Source: Glycine soja
Taxonomy: Eukaryota > Streptophyta > Magnoliopsida > Fabales > Fabaceae
NCBI RefSeq assembly: GCF_004193775.1
Contig: NC_041020.1
Span: forward strand, 5,227,657 to 5,291,656
Length of the DNA stretch: 64,000 nt
Direction: 5' to 3'
Each line of letters begins with the position of its first letter. The first letter of the stretch is position 1. The translations under genes and the position numbers were made by a program. Below the pieces are notes generated by a model. The model was given only the letters and a program-made list of their open reading frames with translations. It made no database searches and had not been told where the DNA came from. Below are positions 47,301 to 55,162 of this stretch, in pieces.

Positions 47301-50251
47301 TGAGTCTGATCCTTTACAAGGTAGTAGACCCATCAAGACAAATTCGGGACGATGCCCTTCAGATGCTGGAGACACTTTCTGTTCGTGAATGGGCTGAGGA
47401 TGGCATTGAGGGCTCAGGAAGTTATCGAGCTGCTGTTGTTGGTAATCTTCCTGATTCCTACCAACAATTCCAATACAAGCTTTCCTGTAAACTTGCCAAA
47501 GATCATCCTGAATTAAGCCAACTTCTTTGTGAGGAGATTATGCTGAGGCAGTTAGATGCTGTTGATATAATTGCACAGCATCAGGTCTTAACATGCATGG
47601 CTCCATGGATTGAGAACCTTAATTTCTGGAAACTCAAGGAAGGATGGAGTGAAAGGTTATTGAAAAGTCTCTACTATGTAACAGGGCGGCATGGAGACCA
47701 ATTTCCCGATGAAATTGAGAAACTTTGGAGCACAATTGCAAGCAAAAATAGGAATATCAGCCCTGTTTTAGATTTCTTGATCACAAAAGGCATTGAAGAT
47801 TGTGATTCAAATGCATCAACTGAAATAAGTGGTGCATTTGCTACATACTTCAGCGTTGCAAAACGGGTAAGTCTATATTTAGCACGAATATGCCCTCAAC
47901 GGACTATAGATCACCTAGTTTTCCAATTGTCTCAGCGACTTCTAGAGGATAGCATTGAGCCGGTTACAAGTAAGGGTGATGCCAGTGCAAATTTTGTGCT
48001 AGAATTCTCACAAGGTCCGGCTGTGGCCCAAATGACATCAGTTATGGATAACCAACCACACATGTCTCCATTGCTTGTAAGAGGTTCTCTTGATGGTCCA
48101 CTAAGAAATGTTAGTGGGAGCTTGAGCTGGAGAACGGCAGGCATGACAGGCCGGAGTGTATCAGGCCCATTAAGTCCAATGCCTCCAGAGTTGAATATTG
48201 TCCCAGTAAATGCTGGGCGATCAGGGCAGCTCCTTCCAGCCTTGGTTAATATGTCAGGACCCTTGATGGGTGTTAGAAGCTCAACAGGGAGTTTGCGTAG
48301 CCGCCATGTTTCACGAGACAGTGGAGATTATCTTGTTGACACTCCAAACTCAGGTGAAGATGGACTGCATACTGGGAGTGCTATGCATGCTGTGAATCCA
48401 AAAGAACTTCAATCAGCTCTGCAGGGACATCAGCAGCACTCACTTACGCATGCAGATATAGCACTGATTCTTCTTGCTGAAATTGCATATGAGAATGATG
48501 AAGATTTCCGCCAATACTTGCCTCTACTCTTTCATGTTATCTTTGTTTCAATGGATAGCTCAGAAGACATTGTACTAGAGCATTGCCAGCATTTACTTGT
48601 TAATCTGCTATATTCCCTAGCAGGCCGCCACTTGGAGCAGTATGAGGTGGAAAATAATGATAGGGAGAACAAGCAGCAGGTTGTGAGCTTAATTAAATAT
48701 GTACAATCAAAGCGAGGAAGCATGATGTGGGAGAATGAAGATCCAACAGTTGTCAGAACTGAGCTTCCAAGTGCAGCACTTCTTTCTGCCTTAGTTCAGA
48801 GCATGGTGGATGCCATCTTCTTCCAAGGAGATCTTCGGGAGACTTGGGGAGAAGAAGCACTTAGATGGGCTATGGAGTGTACATCAAGACACCTTGCCTG
48901 TCGTTCACATCAGATCTATAGAGCACTTCGACCTAGTGTAACAAGTGATGCTTGTGTATCCCTTCTACGGTGCCTCCATAGATGTCTGGGAAATCCTGTA
49001 CCTCAAGTTTTGGGATTTGTTATGGAAATTTTGATGACATTGCAAGTTATGGTGGAGAATATGGAGCCAGAGAAGGTGATACTCTATCCTCAGCTATTTT
49101 GGGGGTGTGTTGCTATGATGCACACGGATTTTGTCCATGTCTACCGCCAGGTTCTAGAGCTTTTCTCTCATGTGATTGATCGTTTATCTTTCCGTGATCG
49201 TACAACAGAAAATGTACTCCTTTCAAGTATGCCCAGAGATGAACTTACTACTAGTGATTTAGGAGAATTTCAGCGCACAGAATCTAAAAGTAGCTATGAA
49301 CCTCTACAAGAGGGGAGTTTGCCAACATATGAAGGGGTGCAGCCTCTTGTTCTTAAAGGACTTATGTCAAGTGTCAGTCACAGTGTCTCTATTGATGTCC
49401 TCTCTCGTATAACAGTTCATTCATGTGATTCTATATTTGGTGATGCTGAGACTAGACTCCTGATGCACATCATAGGATTACTCCCCTGGCTCTGTCTTCA
49501 ACTTAGCAAAGACATAGTGATAGGTCCAGCTTCACCACTCCAACATCAATATCAAAAGGCTTGTTCTGTTGCTGCCAATATTGCAATTTGGTGTCGAGCA
49601 AAATCTTTTGATGAATTAGCTACTGTATTTATGATTTACTCTCGTGGTGAGATTAAGAGTGTTGATAATTTTCTGGCTTGTGTTTCACCACTTCTATGCA
49701 ATGAATGGTTTCCAAAACATTCAACTTTGGCCTTTGGACACTTATTAAGGCTTCTGGAAAAAGGACCGGTGGAGTATCAACGTGTGATTCTACTTATGCT
49801 CAAAGCTCTCCTCCAGCACACACCAATGGATGCTACCCAGAGTCCACATATTTATGCAATTGTATCCCAATTGGTAGAAAGCACTTTGTGTTGGGAGGCA
49901 CTAAGTGTCTTAGAAGCCCTTCTACAAAGTTGCAGTTCATTGACTGGTTCTCATCCATATGAACCTGGTTCATTGGAGAATGGAATTGGTGGAACTGAAG
50001 AAAAGTTGCTTGCTCCACAAACCTCATTCAAGGCCCGCAGTGGCCCTCTGCAGTATGGTTTTGGATCAGGACTAGGCTCAGTTTCTACTCCTGGACACGT
50101 TGGGTCAACTGAGTCTGGGATGTCACCAAGAGAGGTTGCTCTGCAGAATACTCGCCTGATAATTGGTCGGGTATTGGACAGAAGTGCGTTAGGTAAGAGA
50201 AAGGACCAGAAAAAGCTAGTCCCTTTTGTGGCCAATATTGGTAACCCATGA
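17354..50251 (+). CDS. Furry/MOR2/PAG1-type cell morphogenesis protein (17 coding exons)
   Basis: HEAT/ARM-repeat scaffold of the Furry family (yeast Tao3, fission-yeast Mor2, metazoan Fry). In other eukaryotes these proteins support NDR-kinase/MOB signalling in polarised growth; the plant role is inferred. Coding exons: 17354-17449, 17550-17668, 18623-18668, 18816-18888, 19005-19062, 31774-31869, 32953-33070, 33147-33413, 33500-33601, 36228-36585, 36679-36792, 39213-39841, 40022-40218, 42922-43129, 44082-44201, 44510-45280, 47201-50251. All junctions are GT-AG, and phases agree across every one. The sum is 6,423 nt, or 2,140 residues plus stop, close to the plant homologues. The ATG at 17354 opens [20 protein letters not shown], the start conserved in the plant family; a non-ATG extension upstream is not needed. 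Cell-morphogenesis N-terminal, central and C-terminal regions span the protein. There is no signal peptide or membrane segment. Intron 5 is 12.7 kb because of nested transposons. No frameshift or premature stop was found. Confidence 0.95.
17798..18505. mobile_element. Non-autonomous MULE-type element in intron 2, 708 bp
   Basis: Ends GGCTAAAATACACTCTTGGT and, read on the other strand, GGCAAAAATACACTCTTGGT form near-perfect terminal inverted repeats. The 9-bp direct repeat tttagttta flanks the element exactly (17789-17797 and 18506-18514). A 9-bp TSD with inverted ends is the Mutator-superfamily signature. No transposase is encoded. It makes up most of intron 2 (17669-18622). Confidence 0.88.
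20124..20322 (-). repeat. 3' LTR of the intron-5 copia element
   Basis: Matches 31238-31429 with substitutions and small indels; both outer boundaries agree with the TSD. It is preceded on the minus strand by the G-rich polypurine tract complementary to about 20323-20340. Confidence 0.9.
20409..22985 (-). pseudogene. Integrase, RT and RNase H part of the intron-5 copia element
   Basis: Going down the minus strand: integrase core ([17 protein letters not shown], about 22960-22910), [16 protein letters not shown] (about 22690), a Ser/Pro-rich linker (about 22250-22080), RT ([20 protein letters not shown] about 21750; YVDDIIITG about 21310-21290) and RNase H with STEAEY (about 20690). Stops near 22771, 22071, 21495 and 20772 plus frameshifts show the element is inactive. 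Confidence 0.92.
23136..26817 (-). pseudogene. LINE ORF2 (endonuclease, reverse transcriptase, zinc-binding tail), broken
   Basis: Starts [14 protein letters not shown] at 26817. Order on the minus strand: AP-type endonuclease (about 26817-26120, [10 protein letters not shown] and SDHCPT), RT (about 25340-24700, with [41 protein letters not shown] and YADDT), and the zf-RVT domain [18 protein letters not shown] (about 23520-23470). Disabled by a TAG at 25516-25518 and by frameshifts near 24840 and 24450. Confidence 0.93.
26814..29170 (-). pseudogene. LINE ORF1 (RRM-type nucleic-acid-binding protein), broken
   Basis: The Arg/Lys-rich N-terminus may include upstream leader; another candidate Met lies at about 28987. 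An RRM domain follows at about 28710-28480 ([20 protein letters not shown], then GFVRFKEV), the type found in plant L1 ORF1 proteins. It binds the LINE RNA to form the transposition complex. The frame is broken by a TAA near 27902 and a frameshift near 27200. The end at 26814 overlaps the ORF2 start by ATGA. Confidence 0.85.
29396..31175 (-). pseudogene. gag, protease and GAG-pre-integrase part of the intron-5 copia element
   Basis: From 31175 downwards: gag (retrotransposon capsid, [20 protein letters not shown]), an intact zinc knuckle [14 protein letters not shown] (about 30280-30325), protease remnants (about 30050), then GAG-pre-integrase ([16 protein letters not shown], about 29530-29570). 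Several in-frame stops and frameshifts break the frame, for example near 30928, 30735, 30166 and 29850. It is interrupted at 29395/29380 by the LINE; integrase resumes at 22985. Confidence 0.9.
31224..31237 (-). other. Primer-binding site of the intron-5 copia element
   Basis: Minus strand TGGTATCTAGAGCC directly abuts the 5' LTR. It matches the plant initiator-Met tRNA 3'-end complement (TGGTATCAGAGC) with one inserted base. Confidence 0.8.
31238..31429 (-). repeat. 5' LTR of the intron-5 copia element
   Basis: Minus-strand LTR starting TATATATATGTATAACTG and ending CTGTCTATTA. A TATA-like ctataaatat lies mid-LTR. Next to it is the primer-binding site. Confidence 0.9.
34129..35222 (+). pseudogene. 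RTE-type LINE fragment in intron 9
   Basis: Translated pieces in different frames match the segment between endonuclease and RT of plant RTE LINEs: [20 protein letters not shown] (about 34147-34205), MLAKSRERK (about 34606) and [15 protein letters not shown] (about 35162-35206). Many stops and frameshifts make it an old remnant in the host gene's sense direction. A short poly(A)-tailed insert interrupts it. Confidence 0.75.
34676..34908 (+). mobile_element. 5'-truncated L1 insertion, 233 bp, 17-bp TSD
   Basis: attaaggatggagaagg is duplicated at 34659-34675 and 34909-34925. The insert ends in about 11 A's. Its 3' part (ggtactctttatatatata... then gctgacc plus A's) looks like a plant L1 3' end. 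Its removal restores continuity of the RTE fragment. Confidence 0.88.
35764..36114. mobile_element. PIF/Harbinger-like MITE in intron 9, 351 bp
   Basis: Inverted ends agcatctccaatgg and ccattggagatgct are flanked by TAA (35761-35763 and 36115-36117), a TWA target typical of PIF/Harbinger (Tourist-like) MITEs. Internal tttcttaagt words are also inverted. It lies about 110 bp upstream of the exon 10 acceptor. Confidence 0.82.
36228..36585 (+). CDS. Furry-type gene, exon 10
   Basis: Encodes roughly residues 326-445 ([20 protein letters not shown] onwards), part of the N-terminal morphogenesis region with helical HEAT-like periodicity. It starts in phase 0 after intron 9 and ends one base into the codon completed by exon 11. 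Confidence 0.92.
36793..39212 (+). other. Intron 11 of the Furry-type gene, 2.4 kb
   Basis: AT-rich. A segment at about 38595-38830 has the look of a short copia LTR: ctattacagctgatgag, an attataaatatattt TATA-like box, then a CT-rich tttctcacacttctctcac end. I could not define its termini or a TSD. Nothing else recognisable. Confidence 0.4.
39213..39841 (+). CDS. Furry-type gene, exon 12
   Basis: Encodes about residues 483-692, with conserved stretches such as [20 protein letters not shown] and [15 protein letters not shown]. It ends at GAACATGGG, and the GT donor begins at 39842. The following intron is stop-free in the same frame (see findings). Confidence 0.93.
40022..40218 (+). CDS. Furry-type gene, exon 13
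   Basis: Begins [20 protein letters not shown] and ends two bases into a Lys codon completed by exon 14 (42922). Between them lies the 2.7-kb intron 13. Confidence 0.92.
41500..42815. repeat. Four copies of a dispersed repeat in intron 13
   Basis: Variants of a block of about 110 bp (gatgtgggtttaggcctaac ... cattctatttggcc ... tagtcgatgtgggactt) recur at about 41508-41640, 41740-41855, 42530-42660 and 42690-42815. Order within each copy is the same: cctaactcaacccc, aagctcatggggtgagggtt, tatatactctatt, gtcgatgtg. The family is not named here. Confidence 0.65.
41541..41559. repeat. Homopolymer C tract, 19 nt
   Basis: Uninterrupted C run inside the first dispersed-repeat copy of intron 13. The assembled length may be unreliable. 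Confidence 0.9.
42922..43129 (+). CDS. Furry-type gene, exon 14
   Basis: Encodes [20 protein letters not shown] to the LKSGSDAHV segment, in phase with exons 13 and 15 (44082-44201). Open sequence beyond the GT at 43130 is intronic read-through. Confidence 0.92.
44510..45280 (+). CDS. Furry-type gene, exon 16
   Basis: 257 codons, from [20 protein letters not shown] to the FPSCIDQ segment before GT at 45281. The central morphogenesis region lies here. The 1.9-kb intron 16 that follows shows no recognisable element. Confidence 0.93.
47201..50251 (+). CDS. Furry-type gene, terminal coding exon 17
   Basis: A single 3,051-nt exon carrying almost half of the protein (about residues 1125-2140), ending at the TGA at 50249-50251. 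It starts with [20 protein letters not shown] after the tttctgcag acceptor. A Ser/Gly-rich, probably disordered linker lies at about 48080-48400. The C-terminal morphogenesis region follows (about 48440-49180, with [20 protein letters not shown]). A low-complexity Gly/Ser tail precedes the last 40 residues. Confidence 0.96.
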   Translation, partial: CYHSNSSVADGYFSVLAEVYMRQEIPNCEIQRLLSLILYKVVDPSRQIRDDALQMLETLSVREWAEDGIEGSGSYRAAVVGNLPDSYQQFQYKLSCKLAKDHPELSQLLCEEIMLRQLDAVDIIAQHQVLTCMAPWIENLNFWKLKEGWSERLLKSLYYVTGRHGDQFPDEIEKLWSTIASKNRNISPVLDFLITKGIEDCDSNASTEISGAFATYFSVAKRVSLYLARICPQRTIDHLVFQLSQRLLEDSIEPVTSKGDASANFVLEFSQGPAVAQMTSVMDNQPHMSPLLVRGSLDGPLRNVSGSLSWRTAGMTGRSVSGPLSPMPPELNIVPVNAGRSGQLLPALVNMSGPLMGVRSSTGSLRSRHVSRDSGDYLVDTPNSGEDGLHTGSAMHAVNPKELQSALQGHQQHSLTHADIALILLAEIAYENDEDFRQYLPLLFHVIFVSMDSSEDIVLEHCQHLLVNLLYSLAGRHLEQYEVENNDRENKQQVVSLIKYVQSKRGSMMWENEDPTVVRTELPSAALLSALVQSMVDAIFFQGDLRETWGEEALRWAMECTSRHLACRSHQIYRALRPSVTSDACVSLLRCLHRCLGNPVPQVLGFVMEILMTLQVMVENMEPEKVILYPQLFWGCVAMMHTDFVHVYRQVLELFSHVIDRLSFRDRTTENVLLSSMPRDELTTSDLGEFQRTESKSSYEPLQEGSLPTYEGVQPLVLKGLMSSVSHSVSIDVLSRITVHSCDSIFGDAETRLLMHIIGLLPWLCLQLSKDIVIGPASPLQHQYQKACSVAANIAIWCRAKSFDELATVFMIYSRGEIKSVDNFLACVSPLLCNEWFPKHSTLAFGHLLRLLEKGPVEYQRVILLMLKALLQHTPMDATQSPHIYAIVSQLVESTLCWEALSVLEALLQSCSSLTGSHPYEPGSLENGIGGTEEKLLAPQTSFKARSGPLQYGFGSGLGSVSTPGHVGSTESGMSPREVALQNTRLIIGRVLDRSALGKRKDQKKLVPFVANIGNP

Positions 50252-51340
50252 TTGTATAATTCATTTGCTGTATATATTCTGTCCAAAGATGTAGGGTTTG
50301 CTACAGGGTAGAGGTTGTACATACTACATAGGCTGGGATGAGAGTTTGTAACATTCTGTGTAGTTGTAGACAAAAATCATTTTGATGTCAAATAGCATGC
50401 ACGATTTAACTTTGATGGTAACAACGGCCATTGCTATGCTGTTCTTCAGTTGTTCCCTCTTGTCCTATAAGATTTTGCTCCTTTTTTATATGCTTTTTTC
50501 TTTCACTAACAGTCTGCATAGTTTGGAGGATCCAGTTATTCAGTACGTTGTGTATAATAATCAGAAAAAGGACAGTTTATTTTTTATTTTTTACTATGCT
50601 ATTAAAAAACCAAATAATCTGGTTAGTTGCCAATGGTAATTATTAAATATTCAAATATTCATAGTAGACTGTATAAGCCATTTGGGGCAATGTGATCGAT
50701 TAGTTTTCCTTATTTATTTTTTATACGTTAATTGGAGATTGTTCTCAAGTGTTATGGCAAACCAAAATGAAAAGGTTGAATTTTCTATTATATACCATAA
50801 GATAGATTTTGAAATTTATAGTTACTATTGGATAATGCATGGCACAGATGTTAGGTGAGACAAGAAGATGAAGGAAAACCAGACGGTGCAGTTATTAGGA
50901 ATTAAGTTAAGGATATAGGGTCGAAATCTAAATGGGAAGCAGAGTGCTAATTGAGGGGTAAAGAGGCATGAGTTAGTCTTAGTCACATGGACAGTTTTGG
51001 AAAAATATTAATCAAGTGACAAAATTTTATTGATTTTTAAGAATTTTTTTTTAAAAAAAAAAGTCGGATTCCGATTCATAGATCTCTCCGTTCGAGAAAT
51101 AAAAATAAGAGAATCAAACTATTTCTTCTGATTCTTTTTTAAATTGGATAAATATTGGTTGATTGTGTATATTATTATAGTTCGATGATTCAGAGTGTTA
51201 CTTAAAAAGATTTGAGTTTCAACATAAACTTTTTCAAAGGTTGGGACTATATCTCATATGAACCAAATTTTTAGGGTGCTGATATGCATTTTTCTTTAAA
51301 TTAAGTTAGTTCTTGAAACATAAAATGTGACTTTACGGTG
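50252..51340 (+). other. 3' flank of the Furry-type gene
   Basis: The first 150-400 bp after the TGA is presumably 3' UTR (T-rich, tgtaca/tttgta words). I see no canonical aataaa in the expected place, so the poly(A) site is not fixed. The rest is AT-rich intergenic DNA with no recognisable gene. Confidence 0.45.
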
Positions 51341-51587
51341 ATATTTATAACATCCCATTTTTTCGTGAAATAAATTAAAAATGTTTTTCATTTAAAATAA
51401 ATAGTTTTAAAAAAAATGATGAGATTTTTGTAATTAAATAAATAAGGAGAAATAATTTTATTAAAATAATGGTTTGAAGGAAAATAAAAAGGATATTTGA
51501 TTTATTCATTTGATAGAAAATAAAATAGAGTATTTGTTTATAAAATAATAAAAAATAGAGTAAATAAATAGGCTGAAAGTACCTAGC

Positions 51588-51595
51588 TATAAATA
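51588..51595 (+). promoter_or_regulatory. TATA box of the split gypsy LTR
   Basis: tataaata about 240 bp into the LTR, upstream of a CT-rich leader-like region. Confidence 0.5.
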
Positions 51596-52253
51596 GAGAC
51601 ATGTTAGGTCAGTTTTTAAATGACGATGAAAGTCTGTGTGCTTTCTCTTCCTCTCAATTTCGTTTTTCCTTCTCCTCCTCCCAAAATCCTCTCTTCCCGC
51701 ATACACTCAAACCTATCTTAGTAAAATGACGATCTCAGACTTGTTAACCATTGGATCGTAGTGAAATTTGAGCAGCAGGTTCGGAACTCATTTCCAAACA
51801 TTCTCACCGTTGAAAATTGCAAAAACATGTAGGAGGTGATAGAAATTACCTTCGCATCGTAACCTTCTCCTTTCCCGCAGAGACCCAAAACCTGTCCATT
51901 AAAACTACGATCTTGAACTTGTTAACAGTTGAATCGTCGTGAAATTTAGACACCTGGTTCACGATTCAATTCCTCACACCTTCACTGTTGGGATTTGCAA
52001 AATATTATTCATGCGGAGAGAAAAGTAAATCGCATGAAGACAGTACAAAATGAAGGCTTCAATCTCTTCTCCTTCTCTAACGTTTGGAAACCTTATCAGA
52101 GCAACTAGAGGAAAAGCTTGAGGAATGTTAGGGAACCGTTAGAGATGCCACTATCACTACCGGAATACACGTGAACCCGCTTAGAGGTAAGGGATGAGTT
52201 TATCGCAATTGGGGTTGGAATGAACATGTGTAGGAATCCTTAGGGGATCAAAT

Positions 52254-53391
52254 TGGGAAGCATATGTGATATGAAGTTTTGATGATGTCAAAGATGAGCG
52301 CGATTTGAGTCAAGAATCCAGAAATTCAAGAAGAACAATGTACTTAGTTCCTAGGATCTTAGAAAGAATTCCTTAATTGATGCTGCACAGGTTTGACTAA
52401 AGGATATTTTACAAAAGCTTTTTGAGATTTCAAAAATATGATATTTTCTCTCTAATAATCGATTACCAGATGTTGTAATCGATTATCAGTGGCCAAATTG
52501 ATTTCTGAAACAATTTTACAAATTTTGAATTTAATTTTAAAAGGCTATAATCGATTACCAGAAGTTAAAACTGTTTGTAACAACTTTTAGAAATTTGAAT
52601 TAAAATTTTAAAAGCCTGTAATCGATTACAACATTTGTGTAATCGATTACCAGACATAAAAATTCAAATTTCAAGTCTGAAGAGTCACAACTCTTCAGAA
52701 ACTAACTGTGTAATCGATTACCAGTAAGGAATCTTCGAAAATAATTGTCAAGAGTCACAACTATTCAAGAAGTTTTTGAATGACCATCAAAGGCCTATAA
52801 ATAGGTGACTTGGGATACGAAATTCCTTAGAGTTTTTCTGAACAACATTGTCTTATCCTCTCAAAACCAAATTGTCTCATCACTCTCAAAATATTCTTTG
52901 GCCAAAACACTTGCAAATTCAATAAGGAATCTTGATCGACCTTCAATTGTAATATCATTCTCTTAAAAAGAGAAAATTCTTCTTCTTCTTATTCAAAGAG
53001 ATTTGTTCAAGAGACTGAGGGTCTCTTAAGTTGTAAGGGTATCTGAACACAAGGGAAGGGTGTCCCTGTGTGGTTTGGAGTTTGTAAAAATTTTTTTACA
53101 AGATAGTGGAAATCTCAAGCGGGTTGCTTGGAGATTGGATGTAGGCACAGGGCGTGGCCGGATTAGTATAAAATCCGAGTTTGCATTCTCTCTTCCCTTA
53201 AACTTCTTTTATTTATTGATATTTATCTTTTGCTTTAAAGAAGTTTATTTTGAATTTTCTTTTGAGTACTTCATATTAAGGGTGCAGTGTTAATCCAAAA
53301 AGAGAGTTAAATTTTAATTGGGAATAGTTTTTGTACTTAATTCAACCCCCCCCCCCCCCTTCTTAAGATAACTGAGGTCACTTGTTCAACA
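52254..53391 (+). repeat. 5' LTR of the Sirevirus-like element
   Basis: Aligns to 58988-60186 with substitutions and several indels; ends ttcaaca at 53391. It holds six taatcgatta palindromes (52456-52719), tataaata at 52796-52803, and a C homopolymer near the end (about 53346-53359) that is only about 6 C's in the other LTR. The first bases (TGGGAAGC) differ from the 3' LTR start (TGTAGAAGC). Confidence 0.92.
52796..52803 (+). promoter_or_regulatory. TATA box of the Sirevirus 5' LTR
   Basis: tataaata about 75 bp downstream of the last taatcgatta palindrome. The equivalent in the 3' LTR is at 59573-59580. Confidence 0.6.
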
Positions 53392-53393
53392 AG

Positions 53394-53405
53394 TGGTATT
53401 AGAGC
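53394..53405 (+). other. Primer-binding site of the Sirevirus-like element
   Basis: TGGTATTAGAGC two bases after the 5' LTR, one change from the initiator-Met tRNA complement used by copia elements. Confidence 0.88.
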
Positions 53406-53441
53406 TTGACTCTTGTATAAAGTTTAGAAGCTTCAAGAATA

Positions 53442-55140
53442 ATGACATCATCAAACTATTTATTTCCCGAAGGGAATTCTATAAATAGGCCTCCTATTTT
53501 TAATGGCATGGGTTACCATTATTGGAAAACCCGCATGCAAATTTTTATAGAGGCTAGAGATCTAAATATCTAGGAAGCCATAGAAATTGGGCTCTACATT
53601 CCCACTATGATTGCAGGAAATACAACCATAGAAAAACCTAGGCAAGAATGGAGTGAGGAGGAAAAGAAATTAGTTTAATACAATTTAAAAGCCAAAAATG
53701 TAGTTACATATGCTTTAGGAATGAATGAGTACTTTAAGGTATCAAATTGTAAAAATGTAAAAGATATGTGGGATACCCTACAGGTAACACATGAAGATAC
53801 AACAGATGTAAAAAGATCTAGGATAAATACATTGACACATGAATATGAATTATTTAGAATGAATCCAAATGAAAGCATACAAGACATGCAAAAGAGGTTC
53901 ACACACATAATTAATCATCTTGCATCTTTAGGAAAAATATTTCCAAATGAAGATCTTATCAAAAAAGTTTTGAGATGCTTAAGCAGGGAATGACAACCCA
54001 AGGTAACAACCATTACTGAATCACGAGATCTATCTAACATGTCTCTTGCTACTTTGTTTGGAAAGTTACAGGAACATGAAATGGAATTGATGAGATTGAA
54101 TCAACATGAGGAGAATGATAAGAAAAAGAGAGGAATTGCTCTTAAAGCTTCATCATCAACCCAAGAAGGAAGTGATAAGGAGGATTCAATCGAAATAGAC
54201 GAAGATGATGATCTCAGTCTATTTGTAAAAAGATTCAACAAATTTCTAAGAGTCAGAGGAAATCAAAGAAGATCAAATTTTAAATCAAAGAAAAGGGCAG
54301 AAAATTTATCCTTTATTCCAAAATGTTATGAATGCAATCAGCCTGGACATCTGAGGGTTGATTGCCCAATCTTCAAGAAAAGAATAGAGAAATATGAAAA
54401 GAAAGTCTTTAATGAAAAGAAGACTAAGAAGACCAACATTACATGGGATGACAATGATATGGACTCATCTGAAGATTCAGAAAACGAAGTTGTAAACCTG
54501 AGTCTGATGGCCAAGAATTATGAAAGCGATGAAGAGGTAACATCTTCTGAAAATAACTTATCCATTTCATTTGATGAATTACAAGATGCATTTACTGATT
54601 TACATAAAGAATCAATTAAACTTGCAAAACTGGTTTCATCTTCTAAGAAAACAATTTCAAATCTAGAAAAAGAAGTTTTAAAATTAAATGAAGAATTATA
54701 AAATCTTAAAACTGAAGTTATAACTTTAATATCAAATGATACAATTCATTCTTCTACCATGTATGATAATATAGAAGTATCTAATTCATGTAATTGTTGT
54801 AAGAAATATATAGAAGAAATCAAAGATTTAAAAACTTCTCTTGCCAAATTCTCTCTATTGGCAAAAATAATTTAGATATTATATTAGAAAAACAAAGGTG
54901 TGTTTTTGATAAAGCAGGACTAGGATATAAACCTGATAAACAGCAAAAATTTCTTTGCATTCACACAAAGATATAGTTCTCCTTTCTTAACCTGTTTTTA
55001 TTGTGGAAAGAAAGGACATGGTACACCTACATGTTATTTTAAGAAAAATAACAATAATATTAAAATGATATGGGTCCCAAAAGGATCTTTTATTAAAACT
55101 AACACACAATGACCCAAGAAAATTTGGGTACCTAAGTCAT
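53442..55140 (+). pseudogene. Sirevirus gag with two zinc knuckles, broken
   Basis: ATG at 53442 opens a gag of the UBN2/retrotransposon type (PPIFNGMGYHYWKTRMQIF; then MWDTLQVTHEDTTDVKRSR). An acidic and coiled-coil-like stretch follows (about 54400-54700). Zinc knuckles: CYECNQPGHLRVDC (about 54330) and CFYCGKKGHGTPTC (about 54990-55035). In-frame stops: TAG 53571-53573, TAA 53676-53678, TGA 53991-53993, TAA 54699-54701, plus a frameshift near 54860. Expected role: capsid and RNA packaging. Confidence 0.9.
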
Positions 55141-55162
55141 AAATATGTTCATATAGGATTCC

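Noticed and set aside
47932..50373. Antisense open frames across the last Furry exon
   Set aside because: Shadow frames of a long conserved exon with no independent protein features.
52456..52719. CRISPR-like regularly repeated motif
   Set aside because: Repeat unit is only 10 bp, spacing is irregular, and it lies in a plant retrotransposon LTR.
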